Shown in pieces: positions 12,961-24,887 of a stretch of 64,000 nucleotides of DNA; positions within the stretch are counted from its first letter, which is position 1, and every line of letters starts with the position of its first letter. The notes beneath the pieces are model-generated. The model saw only the letters and a program-made list of their open reading frames with translations, made no database searches and had not been told where the DNA came from. The translations under genes and the position numbers were made by a program. Source of the stretch: Gerris lacustris (Eukaryota; Arthropoda; Insecta; Hemiptera; Gerridae); NCBI GenBank assembly GCA_951217055.1, contig OX578280.1, positions 36,469,628 through 36,533,627 of the forward strand, written 5' to 3'.

Positions 12961-14769
12961 TACGGTTAGATTTTTCATTGTAACATGTTTTATTTTTTTC
13001 TTGGGTAGCTCTTTGTATTTCCAAGTTTTCTAAAACGTTTAATTTTATATTTTTTTGATGGCAGGTGTGTTATCAACATCAACTATTCTATAGGCTTCGT
13101 ATGGTTCTATCATTGAAGCGAGCGTAATGCAATAATTATTAGATGTTAGGAAAATAGTTAATCAAGATGAGTTGATAGTTAAAAAGGATGATTGTAATAG
13201 AGAGTCGTGAAGGGTGCCTTTCTACATATTCCTTAACTTACATGTTCCGGCCATCTTCATTTCAACAATTATAAAATGTATCACTTCACTACTTAATAAC
13301 TAATCCTTGTATTAAGTTGAAATTTTACATTCCTGTTTCAATTGTACTTTAGACGGTGTATAAGAAGTTTTATTAAAATCGTTACGTTAGTCCGTAAGAT
13401 ATCGGTAAAGGTATAAAAGTTGTTTTCTCTATGATAAACGTTTAGGTCAGCTTTAATATTTTGGTAACGATCTTTATCACTTCATAGCTGTATTGCTGTT
13501 GGTCATAACATCTTAAATCTTAAAGTTCGTCTCTTCGAATAGGTGATGATATAATATTTTCCCGTCCTGAAATTCCAATTTTAAATTTGAAGCTCACGTT
13601 TTTCCCGGACTCTTTGACGGTTAACGCTGTCCAATGAACTTAGCCTGAGCATTTGTAAGAGGAATATGTCGTATATCACATTTCAACTAAATACTAAATC
13701 GGCCAACTTTCACTCAAGTTATCGTCGAGCACGTAAACGTTACTGACAGACAGGATGCACATTTTGTTGAATGTAAGACTCGCTTCAGAAATCGGTTTGT
13801 AGTACATGGATAGCAAAACTGGATACGTTTACATGTTTTTGATGTTAGTCTCTCGATATTTTTTTATTTTCTATCAAAATGTATAGTGCTCGTCAATCAT
13901 TTGTTGCTGAGCACTATAACTATACATAACGTATACACACGACATATATACACGACCTTTATAAGTTATTTGTATATGTCTGACAACAGTGTATTTGTGT
14001 GTGAGCACTTCTAATTGTATAACTTGCAGGAAAAAACCCTTGTATTTTGTTTCGTTAGCCAATCTTTGTCATTTAAAAATATACAGTTATAAAAAGTAAA
14101 TATTTTTTTAGATTGAGAAAACCATGTGCAAGACAACTAAACTAATTTTATTATTTTGTTAAGGTTTCAGGGAAGTAAATTAAAAATTATGACTTAGGAT
14201 TAACGGTAGATTAGAAACGCTATTTAATTTTAGTATTATTTTATACGCCAATTAGGAATGGAATGTGAAATAATAAGATGGATGGAATGGCTTATTAAAA
14301 GCCTAAAAAAATTAATTGAGATCCTTATTCTTCTAGAATTTAAAATGTCAGATTAGGATCTAACAATATAAACATCATAATATGGAACAAGTATATACAT
14401 ATTAATAATAGTAATTTTTTTATAACATTTAAAATCTAATAAATCCAACTAAGCCGATTAATTTCACCCTTGAGTAAGGTCAAAAATAATATATTTTTAT
14501 TTTTCCAAAAATAATGTCTACTATAATTAGTATTTAGAATGGGATTAAGTCAAATGACATTCTGAAAATGTTGGATAGATATGATGTGATTATTATATCT
14601 TTACCTAACTATAATACACCATTTAATTAAGTCAGGATAAATTTTAAATGTCTTGAAAAATGTGTTCTTACATAATGTTTCACTTCCAATATAAATATGG
14701 TCTTACATTATGTTTCACTTCTAATTATGTGTGTTCTTATACATATTATAAAATAGGCAGGATAATGTA
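12961..14769. other. Gene-free stretch
   Basis: A tandem duplication of about 35 bases ('cttacat.atgtttcactt') lies at 14666-14735. Nothing else recognised. Confidence 0.5.
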
Positions 14770-16327
14770 CACGGTGACCCGCGATAAAATGTCATAACGA
14801 AACTGGCGGATTCTATGAGCCAAATGCAACAAAAAATGTCAAGTAAGCATATGCCCATTTCTCAATAGTTCTCAAGATGTCGATATTTTTTTAGTGTTTC
14901 ACGAAAATTTTCAAAAATTGCCTAATGTCTCAAAAACTAAATGAGATAGAGAAATTGGGCTAAGGACCAATTTTAAAGAACATAAAAAAAAACAGCTACC
15001 AAGCATCTTTTAAGTCCTGTTACATTTGAAAATTTGGATTTTTTAAAATTCGACCACAAAATTCCTGAGCTTTCAACTCTTAATTAAGAGATGTTAGAAG
15101 TGTGGCCATTTTAAGAAAAACTTTTGCTTGTAATAAGCTTTCAAATGGTATAATTAAAGTTTAAGATCAATGGACTAGTTTTTTAATTATGGTTGACTGA
15201 ATGTTACCATACATGAAATTTTTCGATTTGGATCACAACCAATTCTTGTAAAAATGAAAAAACAAAATTTTCCCCAAACGAACCCATAACACTTCGGATT
15301 CTTATAGGAAATTTGACGCTGAACAAAAAAGTTTCTATAAACATGGATGCGGAACAGCTTCGTTTTTAGATATTCGCCAAAATTAAAAAACACAATTTTT
15401 GTGTGTTTATTTTTCAAATTCTCTACTCTGCTTCTGACCAGAATTTTTCGTTGACTGATAACATTGTCAGCTCTGTACAACAAATCCCAGATTTTCAGCG
15501 AAATTTAAAAATTCTAAGTCCCTGTAACTTAATTAGTCAATCCATTACGCTGATCTCCATCAACGCTTAATTCTAAAGGATTTTGATGTAGAGAGCTAAA
15601 ATTAGGGTAATTCGACTCTCTACAAGATTTGCTTCAAGGAGAATTATGGTAAAAAGCGTAGTATTTGTGAATTTCAAGGATAAACCAAAAGTGATGTTTT
15701 TTGCGAATATCTAGAAAACGAAGCTGTTCCGCATCCATGTATATAGAAACTTTTTTGTTCACCGTAAAATTTCCTATAAGAATCCGAAGTGTTGTGGGTT
15801 CGTTTGGGGGAACTTTTTTTTCATTTTGTGATTCAAACAGAAAAATTTCACGTATGGTAACATTCAGTCAACCATAATTAAAAAACTAGTCCATTGATCT
15901 TAAACTTGAATTATACCATTCAAAAGCTTATGAAAAGCAGAAGTTTTTCCTGGATTGGCTATATTTCTAACATCCCTCAATTAAGAGTAGAAAGCTCTGG
16001 AATTTTATGGTCGAATTTTAAAAAATCAAAATGTTTAAATCTAACAGGACTTAAAACATGCTTAGCAGCTGATAATTTGAAAATAAAAAAGTGATTCTGA
16101 AAGCCTTTTTTATGCTCTTTAAAATTGGTCCTTAGCCCAATTTCTCTATCTCATTTAGTTTTTGAGACATTAGGCAATTTTTAAAAATTTTCGTGAAACA
16201 CGTAAAAAATATTGATATCTCGAGAACTATTGAGAAATGGGCATATGCTTACTTGACATTTTTTGTTGCATTTGACCCATATAGAATCCGCCAGTTTCAT
16301 TATGACATTTTATCGCGGGTCACCCTG
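14770..16327. mobile_element. Mariner-type long-inverted-repeat element, 1.56 kb
   Basis: Both ends are ca(c/g)ggtgacccgcgataaaa in inverted orientation, and the arms remain paired for about 600 bases each (14770-15375 and 15699-16327) around a spacer of roughly 320 bases. A TA precedes the left end. The sequence recurs at 32060-33255. No transposase is visible; reading frames inside are by-products of the palindrome. Confidence 0.85.
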
Positions 16328-16539
16328 CATATAAGGTGATTCTGAAGAGAATTTAGAACTGGAAAGGCATTACAAGCTCGAAGAACGAAAAATGGAAAGC
16401 AAATCTTGTCCTGAGATGGAAAAAGGAGATGAGAGAATACTAGTAAAAAGTTGCTGCAAATTCGAAGAATTTTAAAAAAAACACATTTGGTGTTAACCAA
16501 ATTAGTGAATTATTAAAAATAATTATTTTAAAAAATAGA

Positions 16540-17160
16540 TTGCCAATTAGTGTGGCACATAGCTTCCTTACATGCTAGAGCGTACGTTATTGATTTTATA
16601 AGCCATTGTTGTCTGATTTATTTAATCGTTTCCCCCCTTTCTTTTAAATATGTCAAAATTGTTTTGATTCTTACATGAATTAAAGTATCAATTTAGCAAA
16701 AATTATGGAGTGCGGATGGTTGAAATTAACGTAAAGGCTACCTGCAGGCTACTTTCGACAAGCCATCCAAATTTCATAAAAATCAGATTAGTACTTTTGA
16801 AGATATAGGTGTAAATAAATGTATGTTTGTGCGCATGTGGAAGAGAAGTAGAAGGGCGCAGAAGATTGAAACTTATATGGGTCCAACAATGGGCTAATTA
16901 TGACCTACCATCCAAATTTCAATAAAAAAAGGACGAGTAGTTTTTAAGATAAATATGTTTGTTTGCAGAAATTGAGCGACAGACCGACAGACAGACACGG
17001 ATCAAAAATCTTCCCTATTGTCTGAAACGGATTTATGTCTTGGAATTTTAGAAATCAGAGACAAAATATTTTCGTTCTTCAGAACGATCACATAGCTTCC
17101 GTTACGACCACATAGCTTCCGTTACGGTTCACATAGCTTCCGTTCGGTAAGCTTGGAAGA
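16540..17160 (+). repeat. 'gtggcacatagcttcc' dispersed repeat, best forward copy
   Basis: Runs from 'ttgccaattagtgtggcaca' through 'acctaccatccaaatttcaa', 'gacagacagacacggatcaa' and the tail. Near its end 'cacatagcttccgtta' is repeated in tandem three times (about 17083-17145), followed by the hairpin 'cttccgttcggtaagcttgg'. Confidence 0.7.
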
Positions 17161-17574
17161 AAAATAAACTAGTAAAATTTTAATAACTTAGGTTTTGTTT
17201 ATTACGGAACCAAATTAAGACATCCAAAAGTCTAAAAAAAACCATGCCCAAGATGCTGGATGTAAGTTAAATCAAACTAGGGTAATTAGATTAAATTTGA
17301 ACGTACAATTTTATTAAAAACACCAAAAATATCAATCAATACCCATGGATCCAACTCATAAATATCATAAAATCATAAGGCAAGATAGAAAAGACAGATA
17401 AAATCATTCTAACGCCAGAAGTCGAACTATGTATCCCTACATTTCTAGTGCATCAACTAGGTGGAATTCCTCAGCTTATTATGTTAGTAATTTATATAAA
17501 TATTAATGATTACAAAATCGGTCCATAAAAACTTAAAACTTGCTCATACATACAGTGATACTGAATTTAAAACT

Positions 17575-17800
17575 TTCTGAATAGACTACCAAATATAATT
17601 TTTAATCGAAATCGTCGGAACCATTTTTGAGTATAATTTATTTTTATTTTTAGGGAGCAGTGCCACCAAAATTTACAACAATAATTAACTTAGTTTAAAT
17701 TTTATTAAATTTCATTTCACTGTCATCACAATATCACATTACTTAATGTGTCCTCTATACTCTATAATATATACCTACTAAGTATATGAAAAAGTAAAAA
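17575..17800 (+). repeat. 'gagaaagtaaaa' dispersed repeat, degraded fragment
   Basis: Retains 'aatcgaaatcgtcggaacc' , the 'agcagtgccaccaaaat' part and the 'tatgaaaaagtaaaaa' end of the family with many changes and a deletion. Confidence 0.55.
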
Positions 17801-18168
17801 CAATCTTGTTATAAATAAAAATTATTATAAAGTTGGTGGTATACTAATATGCATAACAGTTATGTGTTGTGAAAAGGTGTAGGCAATGTATATTAAGGGG
17901 AATCAATACCTTGATATTTATTTGATCGTCAAAGGTAAATTAATTAATATAAATTTAATTATTTTAATAAGATGGAATTAATTTATATGTAACCCTTTAA
18001 CATGTAACATTTAAACACAAGTAAAGTGTTTATTAAATTGGTGAAAAAGTAATACACTTTTTGAAGATGAAAAATAGTGTTACTTTAAATAAAAACTGTG
18101 AAATAATTATTTAATTACTCTAATAATCAGATTGTTGTTTAAAAAATCATTTGTGTACTGGTATCCTA

Positions 18169-18364
18169 TTAGTAGAAGTAGTAAGGCCCTAGTACTAGTA
18201 CTAGATGGGTAGGACAAACCACTTGTTCGAACCTAACAAATAGGCCATCTTTTAGGCCCATTTTACTATCCTCGTGGTAGAGAATTCCAGCCACCGCTCT
18301 TGATTCAGTGATGGCCGAGCAGGCATGGTAAATAATTTAATCCACTCGGCCACACCGGCTCTCA
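18169..18364 (-). mobile_element. tRNA-type SINE, internally deleted copy
   Basis: Shares its ends with the SINE at 61009-61298 (gggtaggac.aaccacttgttcgaacc on one side; 'gattcagtgatggccgagca' and the 'cggccacaccggctc' head on the other) but lacks the middle, including the best B box. A 12-bp target duplication ACTGGTATCCTA flanks it (18157-18168 and 18365-18376), typical of LINE-driven insertion. Confidence 0.8.
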
Positions 18365-18379
18365 ACTGGTATCCTAGAG

Positions 18380-19033
18380 CAGCGTTACCCAACCTTTTAG
18401 ATGCTGCGACCCTAAAAATGTGTCCTCAATATTTTCGCGACCCTACCTGGAATATTGCAGGGATATACACGGTGCCTAAAACCTGAATGCTGCAAAAAAT
18501 AATTACTGGATTAGGGACCAGGGACTGTAGGCTGATTTATTTAAAACAAAAAAACCACGCATGCTCATCATCTTAATTCGGATAATGACATTGCTTGATT
18601 TGTTTATTTTTTATAAGTATTTTTTTATTATATTATAAATTGCCTTCATGAATTTATGTTGGTGGGCTAATGACCCTTTGTCGGAAGTTTAATGAAAAGA
18701 AATCGAAGCTTCAAGGAAATATTATTACGCGTTGCAATACCCCTTATTTGTCGCTTAATTTTTTATCAACCTTTCAAGTATTTGTCTTAGAATTTTCCTA
18801 ATAGCATTCCTTTTCCCTTGTGAATTTATCAATATAATTTTATTTTTTAAATTAAATTTACATATTTTAATTTCATTGAACCATTTTATTTTTTAATTTC
18901 ATTGAACCATTTTATATTTTGGTTTTTTTTAAGAATTTTTTATTTTTGTCTATAATTAAAAAGATTTTCGCGACCCTAAAATATTTTGTCGTGACCCTAT
19001 TTTGGGTCGCGACCATAGGGTTGGGAAACGCTG
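18380..19033. mobile_element. hAT-type MITE, 654 bp
   Basis: Terminal inverted repeats cagcgttacccaacc / ggttgggaaacgctg, a common hAT terminus, with the 8-bp target duplication TCCTAGAG on both sides (18372-18379, 19034-19041). The sequence 'cgcgaccctaaaa' recurs near both ends in opposite orientation. No coding sequence is recognised. Confidence 0.88.
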
Positions 19034-19364
19034 TCCTAGAGCATTATTATATACTCATGTGACAAACTGGAATGGACAGGAATGGGAAGGTCTAATACTA
19101 TCAAATCTTCTATAACATGAATTAAGGGAAAAAAATGCTATAAGATTACCTTATAGAATATACACACATATAATCGTTAAATTATTTTGGTACTAAAAAG
19201 TATAAAGGTGATAAGGTAAAAAAAAATGTAAATTTTGAGTTGTTGATTTTCAGAATCAGATTTTTTTGTCCAGGCCATCTAGGATATTCTTTTCATAAGC
19301 ATAGTAAGAAAAAGATAATTCAAAATTTGCAAGTTATTGCTTTTTATAAATGGATTTGTACTGC

Positions 19365-19505
19365 AGGCAGTCAAAATAAAATACCTAAGAATGGTTGCAG
19401 GTAGAACTCACTGGGATATGGTCCGAATTAACACCACCATTAAGGAACTGGAAGCAATGGTTAAAGACAATAAACTGAGGTGGTTTGGTCACGTTAACTG
19501 TAGAA
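19365..19505 (+). pseudogene. LINE reverse-transcriptase C-terminal fossil
   Basis: An open stretch reads KYLRMVAGRTHWDMVRINTT followed by IKELEAMVKDNKLRWFGHV, the conserved segment upstream of the LRWFGHV motif in LINE ORF2 proteins. The match stops near 19500. It is a second, independent LINE relic. Confidence 0.75.
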
Positions 19506-20521
19506 GCGGATCTGATAAAGTTAGTAAGTATAAAAGGATTTGTTTTGCACTCCTGAAAAATTGATATTTTTTACTTAAAACCCTTGACAACAACATTGTT
19601 TTTTTTTTTCAAAATAAATTCTATGCCTTATACATTTATAAATATATATGTATTTTGTATGCACATACCTTTATATTAATGCAGAGCTAGAATTAAATCT
19701 AACACTATTACACAATAATAAACAAATTAATTATTCTTTCTTTAATGGCACTCTTAGATAGATATTTTTAAATTATTTTCATTTTTATTTATTGAACAAT
19801 AAAGGTAAGGAAAATATTTCACGAGCAAACACAAACAATTTTACCACTGATTACTGTAAATAAAAATGTTTTGTAAACTATGTTTAAAATTAAAATTTGT
19901 ATGACTAAAATATTTATTTCAAATTTACTTAAAACGTTGTGTTCTATTTAAAACTTAGAGTATATATTATATTAAAAAAATCTAGGTAAACCACCCCGGA
20001 AAAGATGGCAATAAAATAGTTTTGTAAAAATAAATCTCTTCAAATGAGATTTAGATTAAAACTGAAGTAATCACACATGTTAATATGATTTGAAAAATTG
20101 AACCTTGTCCTGCATATAACTTCCTATTTTAAAAGATTTTACAAGATGTAAATATTTCCTATGTATTGATATTGATTTGTTTATTTTTAGACTTACTGTT
20201 AAGAGGATAATCTTATCTTATATTTTATCAATATAAAAAAAATTGTTTATATTTTAACCGAATTAATAAATAATAACTTAATATATCATGGGCTCAAATA
20301 TGTATTTTTTTTATGTAAAAAAAATAGATATGCATATAAATAAATTAAATTTTGTAGATTTAAATTAATTTTATGGAAAAAAATACATACATTGTATTGA
20401 AAAATTATTACAATTAAGCAAACATTTTTTATTAACATTTTGGTGCATTTAACCTCTAATAAGAATTTGTTTCATTCCAAATTTTTGAAGAGATTGTTAA
20501 AAAAATGTGTTTAAATGCATA
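19506..20521. other. Gene-free stretch
   Basis: AT-rich, no feature recognised apart from homopolymers. Confidence 0.5.
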
Positions 20522-22687
20522 TCGTCCCTTCCAAGGCAGAGTGTCGTAAGCGCCATTTATCAAATTTTACAGGAGGCACAAAAAACTGTATAAGATCCAA
20601 AATACTGACTGGATTTTGAAAAAAAAAATCCCTACTGAATAAATACTTCTTATTAATATTTCTATACAACAGTTACAAGGTTATCATTATTATTTTCTGA
20701 TTTAAATGACGCTTACGATTTTTTTAAACCCTCATTTGGAGCTATATGGAGCTTAAAATATTCTTCAGTGTCACTTAAGATATTTATACATGAATGGCCA
20801 GAGCAGTAACATTACTGATAATATAGCTTAAGTGCCTTAAATATGATGATAATCCTTAGTTGTAACTAACATAATAGTGAAATATTTGTAAAGAAACTAC
20901 TATTATTGGGAGATCTTATTTTTCATCCTAAGAGTGAATTTCCACTTTTATTTTATTTTCCACTTATTGAGAGAAATCAATAAGTGTATGCATAAAAAAA
21001 AAGCCCATAAAATATAGTTTCACAAGTTTAATAAAACGTTTTGAAAAAGAGAAGTGCTTTACAAAAAAGAATGTAATTAAAACAAAATAATAACACTTAT
21101 ATAATATAAAACACTTTTGTTATTCTCTGTACTAAATTTTACTAAAATATTTAAAAAAAAAAAAAAAAATGTCTTTTAAGTGTATAAAATACATAAAACG
21201 TTATAAAAAGATACGTTTTGAAAAGATAAAAATAAAACGTTTTGAAAAAGATAAGTGCTTTCCGAACAACAATGTAATTAAAATAGTCCAGAAGATAGCG
21301 TGCAAAAAAGTGTCTGACTAACATCAAACTAGAATTTTGTGTATAAGTAAATCTATTGGTACCTTTTAAGAATATGTGGTCGGCTAAGTTTGTCTGCGGG
21401 ACATAGCTTGGCAATAGGCATTTGAAGAAAACAAACCGGTGGAGAGCGGTCATGTCCCTTTTTAGTGGACAATGTTATTTTCATGATCCTAACTGATAGT
21501 TGGTCAAATATTACTCCAAATCAAAGAGATCACCTATTAGTGGCAAACTACCATCGACTTGATTTTTGGTCTACTAACTAACTAAGTTCGTACTCAGGAT
21601 CACGAAAATCACATTCGATAACCCACAGCCAGTCTCTTGGGTTTCTTTATCTGCATCTATATTGCCGTAATCACTAGTGTCTTTCGTATTTTGGTTTTCA
21701 TTTTCCATATGATTGAGAGGTTCAAATAAGTCAGTATTATTTGATAATCCATTTAAAAGAGTATAAGCATTTACATTAGGGGTAGCCTCACGCAAAGTAG
21801 TAATTTCCTGTAGTCCTTGCCCATTATCATTATTTAAATTGGGTTTAGCTAATTCCGGGTTCAATACGATTTCAACATTATTGTTTTCAGAAAGCCCTAT
21901 TTGGTCATCGATACTAACGAACTCTATTTCATTAATATTCAAGGAATCTAACAGGTTTATATTATTCCCTTCTATTAATTCATTAATATTATTATGACAC
22001 AATACTTCTGGTATTATCAGTAGAATGTATTTTATCGACATCCATTATTATGATCGGAAGGAGTACTTGTGTTTTTGTTAGAATTTATTCCATGACTGTC
22101 TTTCTTAGTAGCTTCTGAAGTTTGTACACTAAATTTGTTAGTTTTAATTCCACACAGTTCTAACATTCTTAATGATCTCGACATCATTGCACTATCACTT
22201 AAATTATAGCGTTTACTAAAAATCAATTAACACTACATTGAAAAACAAACTAAATCAACAACTTCTTAATTATAATAAAGAAAGATGGGATTGAAAGAGG
22301 TAGGTTACGCTACAAGTTTGTCTGATGCAATAATTTATTTAGGCACTATATATCGTAAGCACCGTCGCTTATGATATATTTTCATTAAAATAACTTAAGA
22401 AAGGCGCTTAAGTTTTCGAATGTCTATGTCTCCAGAAATGGAGATACGCTATTTTTATTTATAGATCAGAGGGACGTAAGACATTTTTACTGTCGTATAA
22501 GTTATTTTTAATAAAGACTGGTGGTTACGATAGAACATCTTTATTTTATTATTTTACATAAATACAATTTTTTGTATTTTACGATATTATTACCATTAGA
22601 TCCGCGTTGAAAAGACGAAAAAAACGACTACAAAAACGTATTTTGACCAAAAGTGTCGCTTACGACATTCTGCCTTGGAAGGGACGA
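20522..22687 (-). mobile_element. 2.17-kb TIR DNA transposon with decayed, unidentified coding sequence
   Basis: The ends are inverted repeats of about 33 bp (left tcgtcccttccaaggcaga, then tgtcgtaagcg; right the complement with one or two changes) flanked by TA on both sides, or possibly ATAT. The motif tcgtaagc/gcttacga recurs inside both ends (near 20545, 20710, 22350 and 22665), as transposase-binding subterminal repeats do. Minus-strand reading frames at 22226-22032 and 22041-21574 overlap in different frames, suggesting one frameshifted acidic, Asn-rich protein beginning MSRSLRMLELCGIKTNK. I do not recognise the protein; it has no visible catalytic motif. A 50-bp internal direct repeat (about 21031 and 21233) and a poly-A tract are also present. 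It is probably an internally deleted or decayed autonomous element. Confidence 0.8.
21574..22226 (-). pseudogene. Frameshifted unknown protein inside the 2.17-kb transposon
   Basis: Two overlapping minus-strand frames: an N-terminal one of 64 codons (basic start, MMSRSLRMLELCGIKTNK, then Ser/Thr/Asn-rich) and a downstream one of 155 codons rich in Asn, Glu, Asp and Leu (NINELIEGNNINLLDSLNIN). The overlap around 22032-22041 suggests a single former frame broken by an indel. No domain is recognised. Position within the inverted repeats implies it belonged to the element's transposase or accessory protein; that is inference. Confidence 0.45.
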
Positions 22688-22689
22688 TA

Positions 22690-24879
22690 TAATTTACATT
22701 TATACAACTGTTTGTTATAAAATAAAATGTTGCACAACGCACACAAGTCACATTATCTTTTTAGTGAGATTGGTTGCAAATTATGTAGTTATAAATGCTT
22801 TTAGAGCTTTTATGTTGGCATGAGGAATTATTTATTTTTATATAAAAACTTTGACCTTAAATGATTCCATTTAATTCCATTAAATTATCTAGAGTCTTAA
22901 AGTCCCCTTTATTTGTGACCTATTTATATCCTGAAACAGGTCCTTTCATGACACTGTATCCCAATCTTTTAATCTTCAGCCAATCTTTACCATTCGCTCC
23001 TGGTACCAGGATATCCTTTTTGATGTCTAAAGAGGTAGACTTCAAAAATTGAAGCATTAAGCATTCTTGATGAATGCTTAACTTTCTCTAAATGTGTATA
23101 CTATATCAAGCCTGTATATGTGAGTACTGTTTAAATATTTCCCTACTTTTTATAAATCATACCATTGTACAATTATAATGTCCTCAATATTGCTTATTAA
23201 ATGTTATTGTGAAGTTAAAATTTCTATACAAATAAATAAAATACATGACATGATCAATTAATCAAATTTTCATTACCAAGGCAGATTTTGTATTTATTTC
23301 TCGAGTCCCTATTAAATAGATATTGCTCTTTTTTTATTTTATTTTTTATTGTAAGAACCAATTTACATTAATGAACTTTTTATGAAAAACTTTATATTAC
23401 ATATTTACATGGTTGAGGATTGAGGATATCCCTGTTTTTGGGGGGAGGAGGAATAGTACAGTTTTTTTCATAATTGTACAATGGTAGTTTCATAGTGTTG
23501 GAAATGACCACCAAGACACGATTATTCCTGGTTATTGACATTTCTTGAGGACATTACAATGTCTTTAATCCAAATTACTTAAAATGTATGCAGACATAAT
23601 ACAACTAATCCTTTAATGAAAAAGGTGAAATCTTTTTACAAAGAATATTAAATTTTATCAAAGACTTGTCTACTACTACTACTACCTTCCAACCACTCCA
23701 CTTGCTCCCATCCCCTTCCACTTTCCATTTAGTCTCAAAATTCACTCTTTTATTATGCTTATGATATTTGAATTCCTCATCCAGTCCTAGTTATGGTGCA
23801 ATTTTTAAAATAATAGTTACAATTTCTATGTATACATTATTTTGAAGGCTGATTTTGACTCAAATTGATGCCCATAAGCCCACACTATATATTCAGGCTT
23901 TTAAAAAATACTAAATTCGCAGTAGAATTAATTGTTAGCTTTAATTACTTTTACATTAACTAGATTTTCTCATTGTTATAATCTGTGGCGCAACAGCACA
24001 TGAAAGAATTAGGGTAGCCAATTTTCGCATTTCACTAGTTTTCATTTTTCTTTTATGACATCTCATGTAATCTTTATTAAATATTGTATTGTCTCAAAAG
24101 AATATAGTACCCTTTCTTCGTAATATTTAAGATCAACCATAATGCTCTGGTTACCTAAATAAAATAAATCCTTCATAATAAAACTTTAATATTTCCAATC
24201 TAACCCCCAGAAATAGTTTCCATGTCTTTGTTTATATTTAATAACAAATGCTAGTAATAACAAATTTTAGTAAAAAAAAAAATGGTACAACAACCTTAAA
24301 CAAAACTTTCTCCTATAATTAGCGATACTGTATTTTAATTCAATAATATCTCATTTAATTAATTTATTATTAAATATATTTAAAAAGTGTCCAATAGGTT
24401 TAAATGTCATGTTTGATTTTCAGAAAAATCAAATTTACTTTAAACAGTACCTTCGAAACAAGATGGTTCCTGGGAAAAATACTTATATGGGTTAAAAGGA
24501 CTTTTTCCAAATTACAGTTTCTTAAAACTTAAAAACTTTTAAAAGTTTGACTATTATATTTGTTTACTAAATATTTGTATTATAATAATATATATCCTCA
24601 GCCTTACTCTTTTCTTACAATCAAAAGTGTTTTGAGAGTTGAAAATAGGTTAAGAAACACTGAGTTAGATATTGAATCAAAAAAATTATTAATTATTTAC
24701 CGCAGTCCTGATTCTTCAAACTAAGTCATTCTAATCAACCGGACCATTGCCTGCTTTTAATAAAAATGCCCAAGGAGGCATAAATACAAAATTAAAATAA
24801 ATATTAGGAGATATAAGTTAATTAGTTTATTAAACAACCCAAAGAAGAAAAAATAACTTCTTGAATAGAACTAAAGCTG
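22690..24879. other. Gene-free stretch
   Basis: AT-rich; a short (cta)n run at about 23672. A 63-codon frame at 22861-23052 has no recognisable motif. No gene called. Confidence 0.45.
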
Positions 24880-24887
24880 CCTATGTC

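Noticed and set aside
13874..14062. 62-codon minus-strand frame
   Set aside because: No recognisable motif and no neighbouring exon.
15187..16500. Frames of 66-98 codons in the 14.8-16.3 kb element and just beyond
   Set aside because: Most are products of the inverted repeat, since similar peptides occur in both arms and in the 32-33 kb copy; no transposase motif.
17083..17145. Three spaced 'cacatagcttccgtta' repeats, considered as a CRISPR-like array
   Set aside because: Too few and too close, within a eukaryotic dispersed repeat; simple tandem duplication explains them.
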